Shown: piece by piece, positions 18,482-26,837 of the stretch
Position numbering within the stretch: position 1 is the first letter of the stretch
Layout: every line of letters starts with the position of its first letter
NCBI GenBank assembly: GCA_018970395.1
Contig: JAGWWM010000009.1
Location: 1-64,000, forward strand
Origin: Bacteroidota bacterium
GTDB taxonomy: Bacteria; Bacteroidota; Bacteroidia; Chitinophagales; Chitinophagaceae
Direction: 5' to 3'
Length of the DNA stretch: 64,000 bases
Notes under the pieces: generated by a model
What the model was told of the DNA's origin: nothing
The model's input: only the letters and a program-made list of their open reading frames with translations
The model's database searches: none
Position numbers and translations under genes: made by a program

Positions 18482-19786
18482 CTACTGCGTCCAGGCATCT
18501 CTTTCGTCCGGACTGAATTTCCACGGCGCAAAATTATTTTCGATATTGCTGAACATCGCATTCCACTCACCCGGCGCATTGCTGTCTTCCATAATGAGCG
18601 ATCTTCTTAATTCAAGAATGATGTTGAGTGGATTGATGCTGACGGGACAAGCTTCCACACAAGCGTTGCAAGTAGTACAGGCTCTCAGTTCTTCTACGGT
18701 TATATAGTCGTTGAGTAATGTTTTACCGTCTTCTTGAAATGACTTGTTCTGCGTAATATTTTTTCCTACTTCCTCCAGGCGATCACGGGTACTCATCATA
18801 ATTTTTCTGGGACTTAACAATTTGCCAGTGCTGTTAGCAGGACAAGCGGCGCTGCAGCGTCCACACTCGGTGCAACTGTAAGCATCAAGAAGGCTTTTCC
18901 AGCTTAAATCCATTACATCTTTCGCGCCAAATTTTTGTGGAGGTGCTGCTTCCGTTGGTGCCATTTCGGGCTGCATCATATACAGCACTTCATTTTGAAC
19001 GGAAGGCATATTGGCCATCGTGCCTGTAGCATTCAATCTGGCGTACCAGGCATTGGGGAATGCCAGCAGGATATGTAAATGTTTACTCCAGGGCAAATAA
19101 TTTAAAAAGGCGAAAATGCCTAAAATATGTAACCACCAGGCTGCACGTTCAAAAACAACCAGTGAACTGATGCTCCAATTTTGGAACAATGGCGTCAGTA
19201 ATGAAGAAATCACAAAACGATCCGTCTTTGCATAATGATCCGCGTTTAAAAACTGTAATTGAAGGTCGGCAGCATTCATCAATAAAAACAAAGACATTAA
19301 TACAATTTCAGTTAGCAAAATATAGTTGGCATCGCTGCGCGGCCAGCCGTTTAGATCGTTGCTCATGAAGCGACGGATTTTCAGTACATTTCTTCTCACT
19401 AAAAAAATGACGCAAGCCACCAGTACCAGTAAAGCCAGTATTTCAAATGTGTTAATCAGGAAACTGTAAAAACTTCCTAAGGGCTCATTAAAAATACGGT
19501 GGTAGCCTGTTATGCCATCGATTAATATCTCCAGTACTTCTATGTTGATGATGATGAAACCCGCATATAAAATCAAGTGCAAGATGGCTACCATAGGATT
19601 GGCAAACATCTTTTTTTGCCCCAGCGCCAGCAGCATCATATTTCTCCATCTTTCTTTAGGGTTATCGGTCAAATCTTCCGGTTTTCCCAAAAAAATATTT
19701 CTGCGGATTTCCTTTACTTTTTTAGAGAAAAACCAAGTAGCAGCGGATAGACAGGCAATAAAAGCAAGCTGAGCGATTAGTTGCAT
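18482..19786 (-). CDS. Membrane (4Fe-4S) oxidoreductase, heterodisulfide-reductase/NarI-like (434 aa)
   Basis: Predicted membrane electron-transfer protein. The N-terminal half has about five to six hydrophobic segments with His residues in or near them (ILHLILYAGF, WWLHILGIF, HLHILLAF), which could bind haem b as in NarI-type anchors. The C-terminal half carries two ferredoxin motifs, CTECGRCSAACP and CTTCNACVEACP, for two 4Fe-4S clusters. In many Bacteroidota this protein is followed by a second Fe-S protein with CCG domains, the presumed catalytic partner. Here the next gene is convergent and unrelated, so the partner is missing from the window. The donor and acceptor are unknown. Confidence 0.85.
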   Translation of the reverse strand: MQLIAQLAFIACLSAATWFFSKKVKEIRRNIFLGKPEDLTDNPKERWRNMMLLALGQKKMFANPMVAILHLILYAGFIIINIEVLEILIDGITGYHRIFNEPLGSFYSFLINTFEILALLVLVACVIFLVRRNVLKIRRFMSNDLNGWPRSDANYILLTEIVLMSLFLLMNAADLQLQFLNADHYAKTDRFVISSLLTPLFQNWSISSLVVFERAAWWLHILGIFAFLNYLPWSKHLHILLAFPNAWYARLNATGTMANMPSVQNEVLYMMQPEMAPTEAAPPQKFGAKDVMDLSWKSLLDAYSCTECGRCSAACPANSTGKLLSPRKIMMSTRDRLEEVGKNITQNKSFQEDGKTLLNDYITVEELRACTTCNACVEACPVSINPLNIILELRRSLIMEDSNAPGEWNAMFSNIENNFAPWKFSPDERDAWTQ

Positions 19787-19815
19787 AGCGTTGAATTTCG
19801 ACGCTAAGATAATGG

Positions 19816-19920
19816 GATAATTAGTAATTAGGAATTAATAATTAGTAATTGTTGATCCGTTTAGTTGTTGAATTGTTTAGAGGTTTAGGGTTTAGAAGTT
19901 TAGGTATTGTGCGTCTCTAC
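19816..19920. repeat. Word-repeat tract: AATTAGTAATTA and GTTTAGGGTTTAG words
   Basis: The first 35 bases are AATTAGTAATTA-type words. Then follow degenerate TTTAGTTG, TTTAGAGG, TTTAGGG and TTTAGAAG words. It lies in the 193-bp gap between divergent genes. TAACTTTA at 19955-19962 is a poor -7 candidate for the next gene. Confidence 0.65.
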
Positions 19921-19979
19921 AAACAACAATCCTCAACATTTTATTTATTATCGTTAACTTTAACCCTTTCAAATCAATA

Positions 19980-20480
19980 ATGGATACCCAAAAGAAATAT
20001 ATTCTCAATCAAGACCAGGTTGCCCGTAAAATTAAGCGGCTGGCCTTTGAAATTGCGGAGAGGAATATTGATGGAAAGATTATTTATTTCGCTGCTATTC
20101 AGGAATATGGAGTAGTACTCGCACGGAAGATAAAAGAACAGCTGGAGAAAATTTGTTCTGCAGAGATTCGATTGCTGACGGTTTCACTGGATAAACGAAA
20201 TCCGGATACGGTATCGGTACAGCCGGAGTTGCCTGAAAGAAATGCAGTTGTTATTTTAATAGATGACGTATCGAGCAGCGGCAAAACATTACTTTATGCC
20301 ATGCAGCCTTTTTTAGCAACCGCTCCTGCTAGAATACAAACACTGGTGCTGGTGGAAAGAACGCATAAAGCTTTTCCATTGCTGGTGGACTATGTAGGAT
20401 TGTCGGTCGCTACTACTTTGGAAGAACATATTTTTGTGGAGGTAGAGGGTGAGAAAGTATCCGGAGCCTTTATGAAATGA
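19980..20480 (+). CDS. Phosphoribosyltransferase family protein, PyrR-like (166 aa)
   Basis: The PRPP-binding signature VVILIDDVSSSGKTLLYAM contains Asp95-Asp96 and the SSGKT loop typical of type I phosphoribosyltransferases. The overall layout (a flexible region around KRNPDTVSVQP, then TLVLVERTHKAFPL and VDYVGLSVATTLEEHIFVE) resembles PyrR, the uracil phosphoribosyltransferase/pyrimidine attenuator. No pyrimidine genes are nearby and no PyrR binding site was seen, so an RNA-binding role is not supported. A base-salvage enzyme of unknown specificity is the safer reading. The stop lies 10 bp from the end of the convergent methyltransferase gene. Confidence 0.8.
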   Translation: MDTQKKYILNQDQVARKIKRLAFEIAERNIDGKIIYFAAIQEYGVVLARKIKEQLEKICSAEIRLLTVSLDKRNPDTVSVQPELPERNAVVILIDDVSSSGKTLLYAMQPFLATAPARIQTLVLVERTHKAFPLLVDYVGLSVATTLEEHIFVEVEGEKVSGAFMK

Positions 20481-20490
20481 GAATTCCGAA

Positions 20491-21171
20491 TTAGTTATTG
20501 AATCGATACATGGTGATTGATTTTACAAAAAACCATAAAAAAATTTCACGGTAAACCTTTCCGTCAGGAAATAAATTTTTCATTTTCTTTTCGGTTAGAA
20601 GCTTAACTTCATTTACGATATTCATCGCTTCCTTTTTGTTTTTTGTCTTCTTTTTGTGACCTAAATTAAAATTTTGGGTCAAGAAGACTCTAAGGCCAAA
20701 GGGCAAAAACTGAAAAAAAGGAAATACCCAATGCGGCTCAATAGGGAAGTAGTAGTTCGGGGTTTGGATGTAATAATTTTTACCTACCCTCATAATCTCT
20801 TGAGCCATCTTTTTTTGATTGTCAAACGTAAATAAGTGCTCGATTACTGAATTTGAAAAAACGATATCAAAATGATTGTCTTGATAGTCAGATAAATCAC
20901 AAGCATCTCCAATAATACTCTTGAAATTTTTCCTTTTGGTTTCTACATGGAATAAATTTAAAAGGGTTATTTCAACATTTGGATTATCGGCAAAATTCAT
21001 ATGTTCCCAAAATATTTCAGTGCCCCCCACATCTAAAATCTGAATAGGTTTATTGAGCGGCTGACCATCACTTAATTTTTCGAATAATGATAAAAAAAAT
21101 TTAAATCTTTTCTCTCTAAATTTTTGGTTAATAGATTTTGGATTATTAGGACTAAATAGGCTTGACTTCAT
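20491..21171 (-). CDS. Class I SAM-dependent methyltransferase (226 aa)
   Basis: Rossmann-type methyltransferase. Motif I is IQILDVGG at residues 43-50, an acidic strand-2 equivalent follows (VEITLLNLF), then IIGDACDL. FDIVFSNSVIEHL at 101-113 is the usual post-motif of the Methyltransf_11/23 group. The C-terminal part (YYIQTPNYYFPIEPHWVFPFFQFLP) is the type seen in methyltransferases linked to cell-surface glycan loci. Substrate unknown. It could serve the exopolysaccharide locus 5 kb away, but that is inference only. Its AT content is high compared with the adjacent genes. Confidence 0.82.
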   Translation of the reverse strand: MKSSLFSPNNPKSINQKFREKRFKFFLSLFEKLSDGQPLNKPIQILDVGGTEIFWEHMNFADNPNVEITLLNLFHVETKRKNFKSIIGDACDLSDYQDNHFDIVFSNSVIEHLFTFDNQKKMAQEIMRVGKNYYIQTPNYYFPIEPHWVFPFFQFLPFGLRVFLTQNFNLGHKKKTKNKKEAMNIVNEVKLLTEKKMKNLFPDGKVYREIFLWFFVKSITMYRFNN

Positions 21172-21230
21172 ATCGTTTTTGTTGAATTATAATTTATAAA
21201 TGTAATAAATTAATGTAATAAAACCAAAAT

Positions 21231-21246
21231 ATCGCTGTTGCGCGAT
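21231..21246 (-). terminator. Weak candidate terminator downstream of the glutaminyl cyclase gene
   Basis: On the minus strand ATCGC and GCGAT pair around a 6-nt loop and are followed by ATTTTGGTTTTATT. The stem is only 5 bp. Confidence 0.35.
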
Positions 21247-21255
21247 CTTGTATAT

Positions 21256-22077
21256 TTAATTAACTTTCAAGACAAATATCTTCGGCCATTTTTTTCCTGT
21301 TATGTACAATTCCCGTGCAGTGCTGTCCCATGCAATGCCATTTAAAACATCAGAAGGAGGAGCATTGAGTTCAGGATATTTTTGGATAAGTTCTGAGAGA
21401 TCAAGGATGCCGGTAACGTTGCCGGTAGCGGTATCAATCTTTAAAATCTGACGGGTTTGCCACACATTTGCAAAAACAGCCCCGTCAATGAATTCCAATT
21501 CGTTCAGATTGTTTTTCATGCCACCGTTATCTTGTACGGATAGCGATTTGGTTTCCTTGAAATTATCGGGATTTCGAAAGCTTAACAAATTAGAGCCATT
21601 GCTGATGATGAGTTGTTTGCCGTCATGAGTAATGCCCCAACCTTCTCCAGGATAGAAAAATTCCTGCAAGGTTTTCATGTCGGGAAATTGATAAACAAAT
21701 GCTTTTTGATTCTGCCAGGTAAGCCGATATACTTTATCGTTGAGTATGGTGATGCCTTCTCCAAAATAATCAGCCGGAAGCAATGCTTTTTTCTCGGCTA
21801 TTCCTGTCTGTAAGTTAACCTTCCCGATCCAGGCGCCATTGTTGGGAACATTTTCCGGATTACCCGTACTTTCATACAAGGCACCTTTATAAATCAGAAG
21901 CCCCTGCGTAAATGATCCGGTATCGTGGGGATAGGAACGAATGATTTGATAATTCAGCCGGTTGGGCGGAGGGAGGGCGTTGATATTTTTTTCATTGTCT
22001 GACGAGTCAGAATGATCACAGGAAGCCCACAAAGTGAGGCTGACCAAAAGAATTAGAGCGGTTTTGATTGTTTTCAC
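21256..22077 (-). CDS. Glutaminyl-peptide cyclotransferase, lipoprotein (273 aa)
   Basis: Plant-type (five-bladed propeller) glutaminyl cyclase family, which converts N-terminal glutamine to pyroglutamate on exported proteins. The signal peptide ends in lipobox LWASC with Cys20, so the enzyme should be anchored facing the periplasm. Family motifs are SFTQGLLIYKGALYESTG, ADYFGEGITILNDKVYRLTW, GWGITHDG, LNELEFIDGAVFANVWQT and DVLNGIAWDSTARELYITGK. Length agrees with bacterial members plus a linker. In Bacteroidota many T9SS cargo proteins start with Gln after signal cleavage. The giant adhesin (GWGQ) and the DUF2911 protein (FAQQ) here could be substrates; that is inference. Confidence 0.88.
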   Translation of the reverse strand: MKTIKTALILLVSLTLWASCDHSDSSDNEKNINALPPPNRLNYQIIRSYPHDTGSFTQGLLIYKGALYESTGNPENVPNNGAWIGKVNLQTGIAEKKALLPADYFGEGITILNDKVYRLTWQNQKAFVYQFPDMKTLQEFFYPGEGWGITHDGKQLIISNGSNLLSFRNPDNFKETKSLSVQDNGGMKNNLNELEFIDGAVFANVWQTRQILKIDTATGNVTGILDLSELIQKYPELNAPPSDVLNGIAWDSTARELYITGKKWPKIFVLKVN

Positions 22078-22128
22078 CTGTCAAAAATACAGCCAAAAAT
22101 CAATTCATACCGCCCACTTCTTTTTTCT

Positions 22129-25100
22129 TTATTCTACCCACACTTTTTCTGTTTCTGTTTTACCCTCATCGGTGTATTGCAATACATAGATACCCGGGCG
22201 AATTTTTTCCAGACGGATATAATTGATGCCAAGATTGATATTCCCTTTTTGCAACAAGCGACCACTTATGTCGTACAGCTGATAGGGTACGAAGATTTTA
22301 CTTTGAACCATAATCTCGCTGTTTCCGGCCTTGGGCTGTACCACGCGCAGTCGAGTTGAATTCGTCGTTTTTTTAATGACTATCACGTTGGAATAATATG
22401 CCGTACCCGAGCTTACTACTGCTTTAATGCGATAATACCTGGTTTTGGTATCGGGGGGCAGATAGCTGAAGCTTCTTGCATCGCCACTGAGATCCTGGAG
22501 TTTGGAAAAGCTGATGCCGTCTCTGGAAATTTCCACTGTAATTAAGCTAATGGGTTCATCTGCTACAATCGTCCAGCTTAATTCATGTCTTCTATTTACA
22601 ATGCTACCGGATAGTGTGATACTATAAACAGGCAGTGTGTTATTGGGTGCATAGTTGGCATTCAATTCATAACTACCTAACATTCCATAGTTGTTTGTAT
22701 TGATATTGCTGATGTTCGTAACTGAGAGGTAATATGTTCCGGTAGGCAACAGGGTGTCCATACTTGTAGTAATGGAATCTGCAGGGTTGTAACTGCGTAA
22801 CAATGTGCCGCTGTTGTTATGCAGGTTGAGTTGCAAATCAATATTGGCTGCTTCATTGGGAGCAGCAACCTTGTAAGGTTTTCCGGATACCTGCAGTCTG
22901 CTTTGGGCTGGAAGATCTACTTTGAAAAAGTCAGGGTCGTTGGTGCTGTTGATATAGCCTGTCTGACTGTAACTGTTATTGCTGAATGTAACCGTTTGTG
23001 CATTGGTAATCGTATTGCTGATATCGTCGTTTCTAAATCCGAAACCATTGGCGGTACCTGCAATCACAGATAAATCATTCTGCAGATTATTGCAACCCGT
23101 AATAATGGTTCCGTTATGCCAAAGGGTTAGATTTTTTGAAAAACCATTTCCCATGATGGGTGCCCAGCTGATATCGCCTGTTCCGATTCCGGCATTGAAT
23201 TCATTCACTAATGCGCAGCTGCTGTTATAGAGTGCTTGATGCTGTAATCCAAGCGTATGTCCTGCTTCATGTGAGATCGTCTCTGCGATATTTTTGGCAT
23301 TATTACTGAGTACATCGCTGAATACAAAGGCAGGCACTTCCATTCCCCATCTGAAGGATTCTGTAATGGAAACCCCCGGCGTCTGTGGATACCAATTGCT
23401 GGTGGGCGTAATGATAATCCGCATTCTTTGAGTTGCAGGGGCAGCGAAGTAAACGGCGGAGTCTGTCGTAATATTCAGATTGAAAGGCCTGAAATCTTCC
23501 GCAACCTGATTGAAGATGCGGGTTATTTGTGTGCTATTGAGTGTTGGGTTCATGCAATAAAGAGCGTTTCCTCCATTATAGTAAGGAGATACCACAGTTT
23601 GTCCGTCAAAATCCAAATAAAGGGTAGCCGCCGCAACAGGATAGCTGTTCAATTTGATGATGGGTTCTGTATTGGGAAGCGATGCTGATTGATAAATGAG
23701 TACGGCTGACTGATAAGGTGCAAGGGTAATACTCCCAGCAAATATTTTGCCGGTGATATCCATATAGGTAGCTCCTAAGGGAATAGTTACTGAATTAAAG
23801 GTAGCATTACTTACCAGCCGAATACTGTCAACACTATTAATACTGCGGGGTGATTTTTTGGAATTGGGATCTTGCTTGCTATAGCTTTGCCATCCTGCAA
23901 GCGTATAAAATGGATTCGTGCCGCTGGCTATAATTCTTGCCATCAGATTATCATCTATTGGCCTTGCGTAGTAATTGCTGTCTCCTGTTCCGAAAGCAAG
24001 TACATCATTGAAATTGGTATCCCACTTCAAAACCAGTTGATAATTGAATCGCGAAACAAACTGATTGCCGAAAACGCGCATGTTTCTGATGAGATAGCCG
24101 CCGTTGTCTCCATGATACTGAATTTGTCCTACACTGGCTGGATCGGTAGCACTCCCTCCGCAATTATAGACGATGTTGTTGTTGATTAACATGTCGTGTG
24201 CATTGTGCAGATACAAGCCGGAACCCGAACAATTGGAAACCGTATTGCCGGTCATTTCAATATAGCCGGCATTATCGTCCATATAAATGCCAATCGCAGG
24301 GGTGTACCAGGGATTATTCCTCGCTGCCGTAGCAGCTTTCCCGTTCGAAACGATATTCCCGATTATTTTACATCCCGAATAAATGGTATTGCCGTTGCCA
24401 TTCCAGGTGTAAATGCCCCCTCCGTCATCTTTAATGCTGCAAAAATCATCCACCTGGTTATTTTCGATCAGATAATTATTCCCGAATAAAAAATTAATGC
24501 CATTGTATCCTGATTTGAATACCTTATTACCTCTGATGACCGTCCCATCAGAATAGGAAACAGAGAGCGCAGTGTATTCCAGACTGGTTACATTCAATCC
24601 CTCGCCTTGTCCTTCAACGCCTGTTGTTTGGATGGTATTATTGGTCAGCGTTGAGTTTTTACAACTTGAAAGCAGGAGGCTTACATTATTGGTAAGGGTA
24701 AAAGTACAACCGTCAATTTGCAGATTATTACTATTGCTGCCATATAATCCAAATGAACCGGAGTAGGAAATATTACAATTGATCAGTCGTGTGCCGGTAG
24801 CACCGTTGAGATAAAAACTAAATCCGTTTGCTCCTTCAAAATTAAGTTGTGTAAAAGTGGCAGACTGATTATTGAGGGTTACCAATTGTGCGGTAGTACT
24901 CACGGTTGCTGTTCCGGGAGTTGTTGTAGAAAACAGAATAATCTTTTGAGTGCTTCTGTTGTAATACCATTCTCCGTTAATATCGAGTGCTGAAGGGTGA
25001 TGCTGAATGAAATAACCCCAGTTGGGAGTATGATCATCTCCACTTTGATTCTGATAAGTTATCGTTCCGCCCGACTGTGCGGTAATCCATCCTTTATCAA

Positions 25101-25638
25101 AAACCCAGTTGTTTTTCCGCACTGCTACTTCGCCCCCTACCCAGTTGCCGGTGAGTTGATTGTCGGTAAACTGAGTGCTGTTGGTATTGCTTTCAAGCGT
25201 AAGATAGCCCGTATTCGGAAATCGTCCGGGTAACTGCATCACGTTATTGTAAAGTAAAATATTAGGTTTTGTGGACAGACTATTACTTTCCCATAGATTG
25301 TTGCCAATGCTGGTAAAACTTAGGGACTGAAATCCGGAAATTACCGGATTACTCCCGCTTCCGTAGGCACTGAAAATGAGCCCTGATCTGGATACGGTAA
25401 TATTGCCGGAAAATACTTCTCCTCTTTTGAACAATATGGAATCTCCTGCTGCCAGAGAAGGAATCATGGCATTGAGTTTTGATAGCGTACGCCAGGGCGT
25501 TCCAGGGTTTTGTGCCTGTAACTGGGTAGCATTATCGTTACCACTTGTTGACGAAAAATAATAATTCGCACCGAATGCGGGCATTTTAATCAGACAGAGG
25601 CAAAGTAAAGCCTGCAGTAAAAGTTTACTGTAAAACAT
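22129..25638 (-). CDS. Secreted parallel beta-helix / metzincin-like protease fusion with T9SS sorting domain (1,169 aa)
   Basis: Signal peptide at residues 1-23 (CLIKMPAFGA). Residues about 25-640 form a right-handed beta-helix, with NSNNLQIDGCTF, NTLTNNTIQTTG and IRGNKVFKSGYNGINF repeats, of the kind that binds or cleaves polysaccharide. From about 665 a protease-like domain begins (LYLDFDGQTVV). It holds the zinc motif HEAGHTLGLQH (His790, Glu791, His794, His800) and the Met-turn candidate APIMGNG. About 870-1000 is a pre-peptidase C-terminal type domain (NDPDFFKVDLP). The last 80 residues are a T9SS sorting domain (YDISGRLLQKG ... RPGIYVLQYTDEG). Beta-helix plus metzincin in one chain is unusual. 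Catalytic residues look intact, so an active zinc protease is plausible. Confidence 0.88.
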   Translation of the reverse strand: MFYSKLLLQALLCLCLIKMPAFGANYYFSSTSGNDNATQLQAQNPGTPWRTLSKLNAMIPSLAAGDSILFKRGEVFSGNITVSRSGLIFSAYGSGSNPVISGFQSLSFTSIGNNLWESNSLSTKPNILLYNNVMQLPGRFPNTGYLTLESNTNSTQFTDNQLTGNWVGGEVAVRKNNWVFDKGWITAQSGGTITYQNQSGDDHTPNWGYFIQHHPSALDINGEWYYNRSTQKIILFSTTTPGTATVSTTAQLVTLNNQSATFTQLNFEGANGFSFYLNGATGTRLINCNISYSGSFGLYGSNSNNLQIDGCTFTLTNNVSLLLSSCKNSTLTNNTIQTTGVEGQGEGLNVTSLEYTALSVSYSDGTVIRGNKVFKSGYNGINFLFGNNYLIENNQVDDFCSIKDDGGGIYTWNGNGNTIYSGCKIIGNIVSNGKAATAARNNPWYTPAIGIYMDDNAGYIEMTGNTVSNCSGSGLYLHNAHDMLINNNIVYNCGGSATDPASVGQIQYHGDNGGYLIRNMRVFGNQFVSRFNYQLVLKWDTNFNDVLAFGTGDSNYYARPIDDNLMARIIASGTNPFYTLAGWQSYSKQDPNSKKSPRSINSVDSIRLVSNATFNSVTIPLGATYMDITGKIFAGSITLAPYQSAVLIYQSASLPNTEPIIKLNSYPVAAATLYLDFDGQTVVSPYYNGGNALYCMNPTLNSTQITRIFNQVAEDFRPFNLNITTDSAVYFAAPATQRMRIIITPTSNWYPQTPGVSITESFRWGMEVPAFVFSDVLSNNAKNIAETISHEAGHTLGLQHQALYNSSCALVNEFNAGIGTGDISWAPIMGNGFSKNLTLWHNGTIITGCNNLQNDLSVIAGTANGFGFRNDDISNTITNAQTVTFSNNSYSQTGYINSTNDPDFFKVDLPAQSRLQVSGKPYKVAAPNEAANIDLQLNLHNNSGTLLRSYNPADSITTSMDTLLPTGTYYLSVTNISNINTNNYGMLGSYELNANYAPNNTLPVYSITLSGSIVNRRHELSWTIVADEPISLITVEISRDGISFSKLQDLSGDARSFSYLPPDTKTRYYRIKAVVSSGTAYYSNVIVIKKTTNSTRLRVVQPKAGNSEIMVQSKIFVPYQLYDISGRLLQKGNINLGINYIRLEKIRPGIYVLQYTDEGKTETEKVWVE

Positions 25639-26030
25639 TTGATTGGTTTTTAACTGTTAAGTTGGTAATTGGCGTTATCAGATACAATGACCTGTTGCTT
25701 TTTCTTTTATTATCGGCGACGTACAAGATTTAAAAAAACCGTACGGAAAATTCAATAATGAACAGAAAGGCAGTACAAACTTAGAAAAGTCTATTTATGC
25801 TTTATATCAGATCCGTTAAAGAACTTGCTGGTTCTATATGAAAACACTTATTTGCCATATTCAATAAATCTGTATCTCATCAAAAAACATAAAGAATGAG
25901 CACTGATTTGAATGGCTTTAACATTTTCGTTCGTTCAAAAATCCTTATCTGATTGATATCAATTTTGCAAACATTATACGTCATACTATTCCCTTTCCTC
26001 ACAAAATACATTTGCTCCTGAACAGCATAT
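25639..26030. other. 392-bp divergent intergenic region, no gene seen
   Basis: It separates the minus-strand secreted protein from the plus-strand exopolysaccharide operon and should hold both promoters. No tRNA-like fold or credible small frame was found. Weak inverted repeats (CGTAC/GTACG around 25720-25745; AGAAC/GTTCT around 25820-25835) are too short to interpret. Confidence 0.6.
26007..26014 (+). promoter_or_regulatory. Candidate -7 box TACATTTG of the exopolysaccharide operon
   Basis: Exact match to TAnnTTTG, 16 nt before the ATG at 26031. No TTTG lies at the expected 19-21 nt upstream (nearest at 25964-25967), so the call is weak. Confidence 0.3.
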
Positions 26031-26813
26031 ATGGCAATAGACTTTAAAAAGCTTTCTGATTTTTTATTTCTCATGATGGTTATGGCTTCTTTATCAGCCT
26101 GTATGAGTGCAAAAGATGTCATTTATTTTAATGAAGGAAAAGCGATAGAAGATACCCAGGCAACACTTTCTTATCCGGAAGCTACTATTCAAAAAAACGA
26201 TCATCTCAATATTACCGTCAGCAGTTTAAATCCGGAAGCGACTTCTCTTTTTAATATCAGTACTTCCACGGTGAATACAGAAGAAACAGTTAATGGTTAT
26301 TGGGTGGACAGTAATGGTGATATTCAGTTTCCATTGTTGGGTGAGATAAAAGCTGCCGGTCTTACAAAAGAAGCTTTGAGGAAAGAAATCCTCAGCAAAC
26401 TGAAGGAGCGTGCGCTTTTAACAGATCCGATTGTCAATATCCGCTATCTCAATTTCAGAGTTACTATAGTCGGTGAGGTCAATCATCCCATGGTAGTACA
26501 TGTTCCGAGTGAAAAAATTTCCATCATGGAAGTATTGGGTATGGCAGGAGATCTTACAATTTATGGAAATCGAAAAAAAGTTTTGTTGATTCGAGAGGAA
26601 AATGGAGTCAAGCAAATCATTCGGCTCAATCTTAACGCTGCTGATCTGCTTTCCTCGCCTTATTATTATTTAAAAACGAACGATGTGGTGTATGTAGAAC
26701 CGGTAAAGCAGCGAATAAAAGTTGCAGATGCTACTACTACTCAAAACCGTATCTCGCTCACGATTGGATTGTTAACGATTGCTGCTATTATAGTAAGTAG
26801 AATAAGTTTTTAA
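26031..26813 (+). CDS. Polysaccharide export outer-membrane lipoprotein, Wza-like (260 aa)
   Basis: Outer-membrane exit component for exopolysaccharide. Lipobox MASLSAC gives Cys24 as lipid anchor. The polysaccharide-export domain spans about residues 55-150 (NDHLNITVSSLNPEATSLFN; GDIQFPLLGEIKAAGLTKE). One SLBB domain follows at about 155-230 (FRVTIVGEVNHPMVVHVPSE; EVLGMAGDLTIYGNR). A C-terminal hydrophobic stretch (LTIGLLTIAAIIVSR) could be the membrane-spanning helix, as in short Bacteroidota Wza forms. It is 24 bp upstream of the Wzc-like kinase gene, its usual partner. First gene of the operon. Confidence 0.9.
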   Translation: MAIDFKKLSDFLFLMMVMASLSACMSAKDVIYFNEGKAIEDTQATLSYPEATIQKNDHLNITVSSLNPEATSLFNISTSTVNTEETVNGYWVDSNGDIQFPLLGEIKAAGLTKEALRKEILSKLKERALLTDPIVNIRYLNFRVTIVGEVNHPMVVHVPSEKISIMEVLGMAGDLTIYGNRKKVLLIREENGVKQIIRLNLNAADLLSSPYYYLKTNDVVYVEPVKQRIKVADATTTQNRISLTIGLLTIAAIIVSRISF

Positions 26814-26837
26814 AAAAAGATTCTCTCATTCTTAAAT

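Noticed and set aside
18369-19920. AT-rich word tracts as a CRISPR array or replication origin
   Set aside because: No regular repeat-spacer pattern, no cas genes, no DnaA-box cluster.
22082-22089. Minus-strand TATTTTTG as promoter of the glutaminyl cyclase gene
   Set aside because: It ends 4 nt before the ATG and no -33 element lies at a fitting distance; such matches are common in AT-rich gaps.
25639-26030. tRNA or small RNA gene in the divergent gap
   Set aside because: No cloverleaf, no conserved T-loop, no terminator-ended hairpin.
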